Shown one piece after another: positions 15,022-22,219 of a stretch of 24,250 nt of DNA (the stretch's first letter is position 1; every line of letters begins with the position of its first letter). The notes under the pieces were generated by a model. That model had not been told where the DNA came from. It searched no databases and was given only the letters and a program-made list of their open reading frames with translations. Location: contig JAGTQT010000007.1 in the NCBI GenBank assembly GCA_018396615.1, positions 1-24,250 on the forward strand, written 5' to 3'. Made by a program: the position numbers and the translations under genes. The DNA is from Candidatus Bathyarchaeota archaeon (GTDB taxonomy: Archaea; Thermoproteota; Bathyarchaeia; Bathyarchaeales; Bathycorpusculaceae).

Positions 15022-16185
15022 TTACCTTGTTACTTGAGCCTTCTTCAGCGTTTCTAAGCATTCTTTTGCTTCTTTATCCTTTTCGAAATAGGTTCTTATT
15101 GGCTCTAGAATTTTAGCCAGTTCTTCGGCAACAGCATTTTTTAGGTCTTGCGGGTGTAAATCGCCTCTCGCATAGGCTTTCTCGAGTTCTTCATAGTTTT
15201 CAAAGGTTATTGCGCCGCCGAATTTTTGTGGGCGATCTACGTTGAATGTTTTGGTTTCGTGGAACACTAAGTATTTGGCGATTTCTAGGATTGGGTTTGC
15301 TTCCACGAGTTTCTCTGGGCACCATGCTTTTCGGAGTTTGTCCTTTATTTGTTCTTTTGTGTCATGTATGAATATGGCTGTCCACGGCTTTGATTTGCTC
15401 ATTTTGCTTGCGATGACCTGTTCCAGTTTGTCTCCTGTTTCCAGTTTGACTGGTTCGGCAATTCCCATCAGTATGTGGTGGTGTAGGGCTACGGGTTTTG
15501 GCCAGCCCATTTTTGGGTAGATTTCTCGGGCTAGTATGTGGGCTTTTCTTTGGTCCATTCCGCCGTGGGGTATGTCGGCCCCGATTTCTTTTATGTCGAC
15601 TGCTTGCATTGGCGGGTAGAAGTATTGCGCGAGGTCAAGTTTTTCGTTTTCGTTTCTTCCCATTATAGTTAGGCAACGTAGGGTTCTGCCGAGGGTCATG
15701 TGTTTGGAGAATTTGAGCAGTTTTCTCCAGTAGTCGTCGTTGTTGTGGTAGAGTTCCGAGCCGACGACGATTTTTGTTTCTGGGCAGAAGAATTTGAAGG
15801 CTTTTTCGTAGTATTTTGTTGCTGAGAGGATTTTGTCCCAGTTGCCTTCGAATTTGTTGTTGATGAAGCTGTGCCAGTCGGCGAGGTAGACTTGGCAGTT
15901 TATTCCGGCTTTTATGAGGTCGTTTATTTTGAAGCCTGAGATGACGAGGTTTCCTAGGTGTAGCATACCTGAGATTTCGAAGCCCTGATAGTGTGTGGGA
16001 TGCTCGTTTGTCTGCAGCAACTGTCTCAGTTCGTCTTCTGTGAGGATTTCTTCTGTTGGCGGTTTTTTGATTAGCTCGATTTTGGTTTCTACGTCCAAGC
16101 TTTGACCTTCCTTTTGGCTTTCCTTTAGTTTGTGTAGGTTGTGGAGGAACTTAAGAGTTGTTTCGCGGGCGTTTTTGTTTCCCAA
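15022..16185 (-). CDS. tyrS: Tyrosyl-tRNA synthetase, archaeal type
   Basis: This 387-residue class I synthetase charges tRNA-Tyr. The HIGH-type signature is HLGN at 76-79, within the YQGFEISGMLHLGN block, and the second is KMSKS at 261-265. The pocket segment YPPMQAVDIKEIGAD (190-204) has the Tyr, Gln and Asp spacing of archaeal TyrRS rather than TrpRS, followed by GGMDQRKAHILAR. An N-terminal extension of about 60 residues before the catalytic core is longer than in Methanocaldococcus and like that of other archaeal forms. The start is a TTG at 16185, since the first in-frame ATG lies inside the catalytic motif. A short ORF ends 6 bp upstream, and its stop overlaps the candidate ribosome binding site TAGGTTA. 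Confidence 0.92.
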   Translation of the reverse strand: MGNKNARETTLKFLHNLHKLKESQKEGQSLDVETKIELIKKPPTEEILTEDELRQLLQTNEHPTHYQGFEISGMLHLGNLVISGFKINDLIKAGINCQVYLADWHSFINNKFEGNWDKILSATKYYEKAFKFFCPETKIVVGSELYHNNDDYWRKLLKFSKHMTLGRTLRCLTIMGRNENEKLDLAQYFYPPMQAVDIKEIGADIPHGGMDQRKAHILAREIYPKMGWPKPVALHHHILMGIAEPVKLETGDKLEQVIASKMSKSKPWTAIFIHDTKEQIKDKLRKAWCPEKLVEANPILEIAKYLVFHETKTFNVDRPQKFGGAITFENYEELEKAYARGDLHPQDLKNAVAEELAKILEPIRTYFEKDKEAKECLETLKKAQVTR

Positions 16186-16191
16186 CGTAAC

Positions 16192-16392
16192 CTAACGCTC
16201 AACTTCACTGCGGAGCGTTGCTCCTCTAAGTTGAGTTCTCTCCGGCGTGGGAGTTTTTGCCCGCGCCCGCTGTGTTGCATGTTTGGGTAAACCCGCCTTC
16301 ATCAGTATGATAAGACTTTTGGGCTTGTCTCTTCTGTTGGGTCCGTCGGCATGCGTTTCCAGCGGGATTGCATAAGCTCCTTTTCTTGTCAT
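16192..16392 (-). CDS. Small basic protein of unknown function upstream of tyrS
   Basis: A 66-residue Arg/Lys/Thr-rich frame with no recognised family (segments LMKAGLPKHATQRARAK and PTPERTQLRG). It is more GC-rich than its neighbours and ends 6 bp before tyrS, with a stop inside the tyrS ribosome binding region. It could be a real small gene or a leader peptide. The last 13 codons coincide with a strong hairpin, so the region may be selected as RNA instead. No clear Shine-Dalgarno precedes the ATG at 16392. Confidence 0.4.
   Translation of the reverse strand: MTRKGAYAIPLETHADGPNRRDKPKSLIILMKAGLPKHATQRARAKTPTPERTQLRGATLRSEVER
16198..16235 (-). promoter_or_regulatory. Stem-loop just upstream of the tyrS start
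   Basis: An outer stem CTCAACTT/AAGTTGAG (16198-16205 with 16228-16235) encloses an inner stem GCGGAGC/GCTCCTC with one mismatch and a 3-nt loop. In the leftward transcript the hairpin ends 12 nt before the tyrS TTG start. It could control ribosome access or transcription continuation. Archaea have no known T-box, so the mechanism is open. Confidence 0.5.
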
Positions 16393-16475
16393 CGCTTGAG
16401 AAAGGATAGGTTTATTGAAAATTAAGTGTTACTGTTTTGGAGTTCACGTTACGGCGGTCTGTTGTTTGGCAGATG

Positions 16476-16500
16476 TTTTAGGCCCCTTATATATAGGCTT
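16476..16500. promoter_or_regulatory. Palindromic box A shared by rnpB and the tyrS leader
   Basis: TTATATATA at 16487-16495 reads as a box A in both directions. Rightward it would start transcription near 16515, about 30 nt before the RNase P RNA core. Leftward it would start near 16465 ahead of the 66-codon ORF and tyrS. The element and its flank (16476-16496) are identical, inverted, to the 5586-5606 promoter block before the AK6-type kinase gene. Confidence 0.55.
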
Positions 16501-16544
16501 GCAAGGTTTCCGCAAGTTTTATTGGAGGCCGTTGTGTTTCTTTT

Positions 16545-16875
16545 GCTGGGCTGGTGAGTTGGTGTGTGGCTTTCGGGCCTCTTTTGGAGGCTTGAGGAAA
16601 CTCCGCTCACTTGTAGAATTGCAGCACTCGTCAAGGGTGCAGGGCGAGAGCCTTGGCCACAGAACAGAAACGAAACGCCCAGCAGGCGTGTGCTGATGAT
16701 GCGCTCGTAAGGCGTTGAAGTTGCCTGTTGGAGACGGTGAAACGGCTGTCCTGCAAGTGGAAAGGGCAAACAGACGCCGATGAAGCAGTCTACCAGAAGG
16801 CGCGGGTAGCCCGAGTAGCCAAATGCCACAAGACGCAGAACAAAAAGCGGGTTACAGCCAACACACCAGCCCTGT
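16545..16875 (+). ncRNA. rnpB: RNase P RNA, archaeal type
   Basis: This RNA gene is about 330 nt long; it is the catalytic subunit of RNase P, which removes 5' leaders from pre-tRNA. The ends form helix P1: GGGCTGGTGAGTTGG (16548-16562) pairs with CCAACACACCAGCCC (16858-16872) with one mismatch. Conserved blocks are in order: GAGGAAACTCC at 16594-16604 (CR-I), ACAGAACAGAAACGA at 16659-16673 (the ACAGAAA region), GGTGAAACGG near 16736-16745, and AAGCGGGTTACAG at 16846-16858 (CR-V, which forms P4 with CR-I). A T5 tract at 16891-16895 may end transcription. Exact ends are estimated from P1. Open frames read across it on both strands are spurious. Its last 21 nt occur again at 19354-19374. Confidence 0.9.
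16851..16871 (+). repeat. Repeat copy A: rnpB 3' end, exact match to copy B
   Basis: These 21 nt, beginning GTTACAGCCAACACACC, form the CR-V/P1 end of rnpB and occur again without mismatch at 19354-19374 in the same orientation. A 13-nt core is kept at 21964-21976. The arrangement resembles attachment sites made by insertion at the 3' end of a structural RNA gene. The match could in principle be a chance remnant, though 21 exact bases 2.5 kb apart make chance very unlikely. Confidence 0.75.
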
Positions 16876-16893
16876 AAATAACACGCCAGGTTT

Positions 16894-17190
16894 TTACTTG
16901 CGTTTTCTGAAGATTTTGGCGCCTTCCATGTCTGTTACGTAAAAGATTCCGCCAGTCGAAAGAAGATTCGTGTAAACACTTGAATCAACAGCCATTATCT
17001 CCACTTCACTTGTTTTCAAAGAATACTTATCTGTCTCACTTAGTGAAATCCAATGAGACTCAAAGTGTCTCTCAAAACTGTTCTGCAGCGGATTTGGCGT
17101 TCCCTTGAATATCTTTTCCTTCAATGTCTCCCTTTTATTTGATACTGATGATGCAAACTCCTCCAGAAACTCTGGCATGCAAACACCCAT
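16894..17190 (-). pseudogene. NurA-like nuclease, N-terminal fragment
   Basis: This 98-codon frame resembles only the beginning of NurA, the 5'-3' nuclease that works with HerA, Mre11 and Rad50 in DNA end resection. Visible parts are a helical start (MPEFLEEFASSVSNKRETL), a middle helix region, and the first catalytic strand EIMAVDSSVY followed by GGIFYVT. Family members continue for roughly 250 residues or more with further acidic motifs; here the frame switches to an unrelated basic tail (KIFRKRK) and stops. The break lies within about 60 bp of the rnpB 3' end, as if an insertion or deletion at that point removed the rest. Assignment to NurA rests on the short motif I block, so it is moderate. 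Confidence 0.5.
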
Positions 17191-17494
17191 TTACTATCAT
17201 CTAACAACATCTGATAAGACTTGTTGTAACCAGACAAAGCATCTCGAATAGAAGCAAGATACAGATCTGGTCAACGTAATTCTTGTCAATACTTTCTGAG
17301 AAGCTCTGTTCTCGCCAATCTGGGCTATATAAGAACCCTTCATTTTGGTCTTGTTGAAATTCTCTCCTGTAATCGCTGTTTTTGACGTCGCACTTGTGTT
17401 AGCAGTTTCGAACAAATCCTGTTCTATCTTTAGACAAGAAAAAAGAAAAGCTTATCTCTTGAGTCATCAATACCAAAGATTGAAGTGTTGACTA
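17191..17494. other. Gene-free stretch between the NurA fragment and the winged-helix-like gene
   Basis: No supported gene lies here. A 72-codon leftward frame (17197-17415) is Ser/Thr-rich without recognisable structure or ribosome binding site. AAAAGCTTATC near 17448-17458 is a weak box A candidate for the rightward gene at 17495. Confidence 0.4.
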
Positions 17495-17836
17495 ATGGGC
17501 CATGGAAAAGGACAACCATATGATGAGCGCAGATATCGAATTGATCCAGAAACTGGAAAGATGCTTAACACGACTATAATGTGGGATGGCGATGAAAAAA
17601 TAGTTGGAACAACAGCCGTCAAGGAAAGATTGCGGATGAGACTTTTAGATAAGGCCAAAGAGCTCGGTGGAAGGAACTTGGAAACTGGCATGTTCATTGA
17701 GGCCTTCAAAACCAGAGGACCAAGTTATGGTGACGTTATAAGGCAGGTAATCAGAGAACTTGCCAAACGTGGGTTAATGCGAATTAGAAATATTGGGACC
17801 GACAGAAATCCGCGTTACGTTTATGACGTAGTTTAA
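17495..17836 (+). CDS. Small winged-helix-like DNA-binding protein
   Basis: A 113-residue protein. Its N-terminus is polar (MGHGKGQPYDERRYRIDPETG) and residues 30-113 read as a compact helix-turn-helix with a wing: VKERLRMRLLDKAKELGG, then a recognition-helix candidate DVIRQVIRELAKRGLMRI, then a beta hairpin with NPRYVYDVV. This pattern is that of small archaeal transcription factors, but I cannot name the family. The gene converges on the nuclease gene with a 7-bp gap. It sits between repeat copies A and B, so it may be cargo of an inserted segment. Confidence 0.6.
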   Translation: MGHGKGQPYDERRYRIDPETGKMLNTTIMWDGDEKIVGTTAVKERLRMRLLDKAKELGGRNLETGMFIEAFKTRGPSYGDVIRQVIRELAKRGLMRIRNIGTDRNPRYVYDVV

Positions 17837-17843
17837 TATACGG

Positions 17844-18302
17844 TTATTTTTGAGCCTGTATTTGGCACTCTTTCAAGAATTTTACAAATTTGTTTTGCTC
17901 ACCCAAACAGTTGTAGAAGACATTTTCGAGATATTCTCTGGTTCGAGACACTAAAGAAGCTCTTTCTCTGTCTACCCACCAAACATACTTAATGCCAAGG
18001 GGCTTCAGAATCTCTTGCCGTTGTTTATGATTGATGAGTACTCTATCTTGAACTGGCGTTGGTCCACATGCCTTACATTCGACAACAACTTTAGCACTTG
18101 GAACATAGAAGTCAACAATCGCTCTTGGCAATTCTGGAAATTTGACTTGTCTTCTTATTATTTCATTAGGAAAAACCTGTTTGAGAAGTTGCAATGTTTG
18201 CTCTTCCCAATGATGTCCGCTTAGTTTTGGAGGTTTGTCTGAATAATGAGAACCATACATTTCTTCCCACTTTACTTTCAATGTGGTTTGTATTCCTGTC
18301 AA
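17844..18302 (-). CDS. PD-(D/E)XK nuclease-like protein
   Basis: A 152-residue protein with a plausible PD-(D/E)XK core: an N-terminal helix with E33-E34 (GHHWEEQTLQLLKQ), then AIVDFYVPSAKVVVECKACG, where D69 and E80-C-K82 occupy the catalytic D...E-x-K positions, followed by a Gln-containing helix (NHKQRQEILK) and a strand IKYVWWVD. Relatives include resolvase-like, Vsr-like and restriction-type nucleases of mobile elements; the exact family is unclear. The start is taken as the TTG at 18302, about 30 bp from a box A at 18331-18340; an ATG at 18260 is the alternative. The catalytic residues look intact. Confidence 0.6.
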   Translation of the reverse strand: MTGIQTTLKVKWEEMYGSHYSDKPPKLSGHHWEEQTLQLLKQVFPNEIIRRQVKFPELPRAIVDFYVPSAKVVVECKACGPTPVQDRVLINHKQRQEILKPLGIKYVWWVDRERASLVSRTREYLENVFYNCLGEQNKFVKFLKECQIQAQK

Positions 18303-18330
18303 TATTACTATTTTTCCTATGAATTTAACA

Positions 18331-18340
18331 TTTGTATAAA
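18331..18340. promoter_or_regulatory. Two-way box A between divergent accessory genes
   Basis: TTTGTATAAA reads as TATAAA rightward and TTTATACAAA leftward. It lies about 24 bp before the ATG at 18364 and 29 bp before the TTG at 18302, so one element could start short-leader transcripts in both directions. Confidence 0.55.
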
Positions 18341-18363
18341 TCCGCGAAAAAGGAAGGAACCAT

Positions 18364-18492
18364 ATGGAAGATGCCTATGTGTCGTGGAAGTTAGAATCCT
18401 ATATTTTTTGTTTGGAAGCCCTTTATACTAATTATAGCTCTAAATCATTAGTTCACAATATTTTTCTTTCTGTAGGCTTTCTATCAAGATAG
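18364..18492 (+). CDS. Small ORF of 42 codons, first in an accessory operon
   Basis: A short frame, starting MEDAYVSWKLESY and ending VGFLSR. Its ATG is preceded by AAGGAAGGA at normal spacing and lies about 24 bp from a good box A. Its TAG stop overlaps the Shine-Dalgarno of the next ORF. These signals, not the protein sequence, support it. No family is recognised; the product is moderately hydrophobic. Confidence 0.4.
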   Translation: MEDAYVSWKLESYIFCLEALYTNYSSKSLVHNIFLSVGFLSR

Positions 18493-18503
18493 GTGAAAGA
18501 ATA

Positions 18504-18695
18504 GTGACTCCTAAGAAGCGTGAGTCATTCTATGAATCTATCACTCCCAATCAAAAGATGTCATTTCCAGAATATTTAAGTGCAATATCAACAAGAAACA
18601 TCGTATCGGTTCGGTCGTATAAAAGAAGAAAACCACGCATGCAACGCAAGACTGTGCCAGTAAGACGCTATGAAAAAAGAAAACACAAACATTGA
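18504..18695 (+). CDS. Small basic protein of unknown function
   Basis: A 63-residue protein that starts at a GTG at 18504, 7 nt after AGGTGA (18491-18496). The second half is strongly basic (SYKRRKPRMQRKTVPVRRY, then EKRKHKH), suggesting nucleic acid or membrane-surface binding. No family is recognised. It follows the 42-codon ORF by 11 bp and precedes the EIEES nuclease-like gene by 66 bp. Confidence 0.5.
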   Translation: MTPKKRESFYESITPNQKMSFPEYLSAISTRNIVSVRSYKRRKPRMQRKTVPVRRYEKRKHKH

Positions 18696-18761
18696 ATACG
18701 CATCCAGATCTGAGCAAAACCATAAGCCGAAACTCCGTTGGAACAATCAGGCTGAATTACA

Positions 18762-19280
18762 ATGAAAAAAGAGCTTCATTCTATTCATGAAGAAATAGGA
18801 AAAATTCTGAAAGACTCTTTGCCACCTAAATATAGCCTAATAAGGGACAAAGCTTGCGGAGGGAAGCAACGCATTCCTTTATTCTGCATCGCAAAGAAAT
18901 CCAGAGTAGCAGAATATTGCAATGTCGACCTTTTGATTCTAAAGGAAAACAAGATAAGGATAATAATCGAAATCGAAGAATCCAATGTAAAACCAACACA
19001 AATATGCGGCAAATTTCTCACCTCTGCTCTGGCACACTGCTACATTCACAACTCCAAGAACAATGAACCTATAGAAATGGATGAATCTGTAACATTTATA
19101 CAAATAGTGAACACTTCAAAACTTGTGAAAGACCGAACATCAAAGTTCAAGCAATGGAAAACTCTGGAAAAATCAATAAACAGAATGATCCCCCTGAAAA
19201 ACAGCAAAATAACAAAGTACAGACTATTTAGCACAGATGAACTCGATAAGCTAACTTCTTTCATAAAGGAAATCACTTGA
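18762..19280 (+). CDS. Nuclease-like protein with D...E-x-E strand pattern, function unknown
   Basis: A 172-residue protein. Its centre, CNVDLLILKENKIRIII followed by EIEESNVKPTQICGKF, has the shape of a restriction-endonuclease-fold core, with D56 on one strand and E70-I-E72 on the next, then a helix carrying Lys and Cys. The usual lysine of E-x-K is replaced by Glu, a variant known in some nucleases. The rest is Lys-rich with a C-terminal helix. I infer a nuclease or a DNA-binding relative but recognise no named family. The gene lies just before repeat copy B. Confidence 0.55.
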   Translation: MKKELHSIHEEIGKILKDSLPPKYSLIRDKACGGKQRIPLFCIAKKSRVAEYCNVDLLILKENKIRIIIEIEESNVKPTQICGKFLTSALAHCYIHNSKNNEPIEMDESVTFIQIVNTSKLVKDRTSKFKQWKTLEKSINRMIPLKNSKITKYRLFSTDELDKLTSFIKEIT

Positions 19281-19327
19281 AGACGGCCCCATGTCTGGGA
19301 ATAGTATTCCAGAAAAGGGGGATTTTG

Positions 19328-19374
19328 CGGGAGATGTCTCCATGTTTGCTGAAGTTACAGCCAACACACCAGCC
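19328..19374 (+). repeat. Repeat copy B, between the accessory genes and the NosD-like gene
   Basis: The last 21 nt (19354-19374) equal the rnpB 3' end. The full 47 nt match copy C (21931-21977) at 35 positions without gaps, including the 5' block CGGG-N-GA and CTCCA that is absent from rnpB. So copies B and C share more with each other than with rnpB. Read on the minus strand, the segment encodes AGVLAVT and a short open continuation. Confidence 0.65.
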
Positions 19375-19405
19375 TGGAACGAAAACTTTGACGTGGCATG
19401 AAAGC

Positions 19406-21832
19406 TTATGTTGATGTGGTTTCGAGTTTCCTCTTGTAGGCTATAATTGGCCATATTGTCGCTATCATTAGTAATGGTAGAACCAAGAAGGGTGGAAACT
19501 CTGGTATTGTAGTGGTTCCGGTGATTTCTATAGTGTGGTTGCTGTGTGTGTAGTTGAGGTAAAGGTAAGTGTATGCGCCATTTGAAACGGGCAGAATCCT
19601 GAATTGTGTTTCGGCTAGGATTTCTCCGTCAAGCTTGACGACGAACGAACCATTAATCAGAGCTGTGGGTATGCGAATCCTGCAGAAACCTCCAGTTCCA
19701 TTTTCACCTGATACCTTGAAAATAAGGGTTGCGAGATTTGGATCCGTCACGGTGAAGTTGAGATCGGTCACTGACGAGTTGCTGATAAAGTCTACTGCAT
19801 ATCCATAGCTGGTGCTGAGGCTTGTGAATGGCGCCATGAGAGGGTAATAGTCAATGTTGTTCGATTTTATCGTGTATGGCGTATCGCCGATTCCGTCATG
19901 GTTCGTGTCAACGCCCGTGTAGTTACTGCCCCAGTAGTTGCCTTCGACGCCATCGTCCCATGATTCCATGAGTGTATCTGATAATATTGCTGGCATTGTG
20001 CAGTTCAAGTTGTTGTGATAAATGGTGTTGTTTGAAGAGGCTAAAAAGAATATGCCATATGAGGCATCTGCCAGGTTGTTTTGCACAATAAGATTTCTGT
20101 CAGTATTGAAAAGGAAGATAGCATAAGATTCAGAGTGAATTATGAAGTTTGATGTGATTGTGTTGTGGTGAGAGTACTCACTAATGCAAATACCTAACCA
20201 GTTTCCAACGATATTATTGAAAGCTAGCACGTTATAGTTGGATGTGTAGATCATGATACCACTGGTTTTGGCTATGTAGTTTCTGTGAATTGTGTTGTTG
20301 TATGAATAGTAAAGGGCAATCGCGTGATAGCCGCAATTAGTGATCGTGTTCTCGACAATCATGTTATGCATTGGATTACCAACGCTTACACCGTAACCAC
20401 TCAGTCGAATTCCCTCCGACCAAATGTTGGATATAGTGTTGTTGCAGAGGCAGTTTTCACTCGAGTTTTGCACCGTTATACCATTGTCCCACCTTGCGAT
20501 AATCACGTTCCTAATAGTAACATTGTTGACATCTGTTATTTCAAACCCATCTTCTATCGCGTCGCCATAAAGAACACGCCCATTTCCGTCGATTACTATG
20601 TTTCCTTTTTCAACCACGATCGGGTAATAGACATTGCCAGTGAAAACATAGGTATTGCTATCACTACTTGTTAGGTTCAAGCCGGAAGGTTCCACTGTTC
20701 CATTTGCTCTGACGTAAATGCAACGTGGATGTGAACGGATGAACGGATATCTATCGGTGTTGTTCTCGTCAATAAAGTATGGCGTGTCCCAAATTCCCGA
20801 TGCGTCTATCTCTGCCGCGTTGGGATACTTTGATGTGTAATCGCTCCAGTAGTTACCACCTGAAGGAAAACCATTGTCCCAAACATTTGAGCCAGACTGC
20901 TCTACATAGACTTCGATGCTACTGTATATGAAGTCGTTGTAGTAGATGGTGTTTTCTGAAGAATTGTAGACGTAAATACCATAGTAGTTGTCTGATACGG
21001 TATTATTGTGTACAATGTTGCTGAAGGATGAGTCTAGAGCCAGCCCTTTTTCCCAGTTGCCCAAAACTTTGTTCTTGGAAACTGTTGTGTCTAAACATAA
21101 TTGCAACTTTACGCCATCATATTCATTCTCCTCAACACTGTTTGCATATATGGTCAGATTTGAGCAAGACTTGACTCCAATTCCATAGGCATTATCTTTT
21201 ATAATGTTGTCATGAATGCTACATCGCTCAGAATAGCTCAAGCTTATCCCTGTTTTTTTGTTCTGAGATACACTGTTGTTGTATAGTTCGCACTCTGATG
21301 AATAACTTATGACGAGGGCAGAACTTTCTCCGTCATAGATGGTGACATCATGGACGCTTATGTTTAAGCTGTCTGTGATTTGCAGTGAGTTGCCTTTACA
21401 TTCAAAGATCACTATATCATGCACAGTGCAGAAAGTACAGTTGTACATGTAGATGCCCCAATTGCAACGTGTTATGAAAAAGTTTTCGACTGTTATGTTG
21501 GTCAACTGTGCGGTTCCGTAGAGGGCAAGTTCTATTCCGGCTGGGTTTCCAAAACCATTGTTTGAGATCACATGATCTGCTCCATCAAGCACTATGTTGT
21601 TTCTTCTGACACTTAGTACTGCACCAGACGAGTGCGTATTCCAGACGATGTCATCAGTAAGGACATATGTGAGGTTATCTACAGTGAAAATAGGAGCAGT
21701 TTCCGGGTAGATACTACCATCTGGAAAGATGATGATCGATCCTGTTGTCTCGACTCCACCAACCTTTGGTGTATAACATAATGCGGCAACCAGTGTCACC
21801 AAAAGAAGCAGCACAAACAAGGTTTTCCTCAT
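19406..21832 (-). CDS. Secreted right-handed beta-helix (NosD-like) surface protein with PEF-type anchor
   Basis: An 808-residue protein. A signal peptide at about 1-27 is followed by two long parallel beta-helix regions made of NosD/CASH-type repeats rich in Asn (segments such as SENTIYYNDF, NYWSDY, NTIHRNYI). A duplicated cap recurs: GGNYWSDY...GIWDTPYFIDENNTDRYPF near 325-365, and EGNYWGSNY...GIGDTPYTIKSNNIDYYPL near 625-670. An Ig-like domain follows, then the C-terminal anchor PEFPPF plus a hydrophobic helix and KRK, which matches the PEF-CTERM type recognised by archaeosortases. The ATG follows AGGTGA (21839-21844). Many Asn-x-Ser/Thr sites suggest heavy glycosylation. Beta-helix proteins of this kind often bind or cleave polysaccharide, but no catalytic residues can be assigned. 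The gene is bracketed by repeat copies B and C. Confidence 0.85.
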   Translation of the reverse strand: MRKTLFVLLLLVTLVAALCYTPKVGGVETTGSIIIFPDGSIYPETAPIFTVDNLTYVLTDDIVWNTHSSGAVLSVRRNNIVLDGADHVISNNGFGNPAGIELALYGTAQLTNITVENFFITRCNWGIYMYNCTFCTVHDIVIFECKGNSLQITDSLNISVHDVTIYDGESSALVISYSSECELYNNSVSQNKKTGISLSYSERCSIHDNIIKDNAYGIGVKSCSNLTIYANSVEENEYDGVKLQLCLDTTVSKNKVLGNWEKGLALDSSFSNIVHNNTVSDNYYGIYVYNSSENTIYYNDFIYSSIEVYVEQSGSNVWDNGFPSGGNYWSDYTSKYPNAAEIDASGIWDTPYFIDENNTDRYPFIRSHPRCIYVRANGTVEPSGLNLTSSDSNTYVFTGNVYYPIVVEKGNIVIDGNGRVLYGDAIEDGFEITDVNNVTIRNVIIARWDNGITVQNSSENCLCNNTISNIWSEGIRLSGYGVSVGNPMHNMIVENTITNCGYHAIALYYSYNNTIHRNYIAKTSGIMIYTSNYNVLAFNNIVGNWLGICISEYSHHNTITSNFIIHSESYAIFLFNTDRNLIVQNNLADASYGIFFLASSNNTIYHNNLNCTMPAILSDTLMESWDDGVEGNYWGSNYTGVDTNHDGIGDTPYTIKSNNIDYYPLMAPFTSLSTSYGYAVDFISNSSVTDLNFTVTDPNLATLIFKVSGENGTGGFCRIRIPTALINGSFVVKLDGEILAETQFRILPVSNGAYTYLYLNYTHSNHTIEITGTTTIPEFPPFLVLPLLMIATIWPIIAYKRKLETTST

Positions 21833-22219
21833 TTAATCTCACCTGTTATGCTCAGAGAATAACAAGTTTCGACTTATTATGGCTTATGCAAGCTCGACTA
21901 CAAAGTGTGCACAAAGAAGATAGGTTTTTTCGGGTGACATCTCCACTCTTGCTTGAGCCACAACCAACACACCAGCTCTTTTGACAAAGCCTATTGTGGG
22001 TTCAAATAAAAATCTATTATTTCTTAGTTGCATATCTAAAACCAGTTTTCACCATTCCTAGGTAAGCATTCTGTTTTCAGTGTTGAAAGACGCGAACCTT
22101 AGTCTAGCCGATAAAAGCTGGTTTCTAACTTTTATCTTCCTTTTTTATATATACTGAAAAAACAACGATAGATTTAATAACTCGATATATTCATCTGACA
22201 GGTTGGAAGGCGCTTGATA
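21833..22219. promoter_or_regulatory. Divergent spacer between the NosD-like gene and the membrane protein gene
   Basis: No gene is seen in these 387 bases. Leftward, AGGTGA at 21839-21844 and the AT-rich CATAATAAG near 21875 serve the NosD-like gene. Rightward, TTTATATATA at 22144-22153 and CGATATATT near 22183-22191 are box A candidates, and GGAAGG lies just before the ATG at 22220. Repeat copy C occupies 21931-21977. Confidence 0.55.
21931..21977 (+). repeat. Repeat copy C, diverged relative of copy B
   Basis: An ungapped match to copy B at 35 of 47 positions, including an unbroken 13-nt core CCAACACACCAGC (21964-21976) that is also the rnpB 3' strand of P1. Copies B and C flank the NosD-like gene in the same orientation. 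Confidence 0.55.

Noticed and set aside
16415..16829. Long open frames on both strands across 16415-16829
   Set aside because: They overlap the RNase P RNA, whose conserved blocks and P1 pairing explain the sequence.
17197..17415. 72-codon minus-strand frame
   Set aside because: It has low-information composition, no ribosome binding site and no recognisable domain.
19251..19454. 67-codon minus-strand frame spanning repeat copy B
   Set aside because: It overlaps the ends of two better genes; the repeat itself accounts for the partial conservation with copy C.
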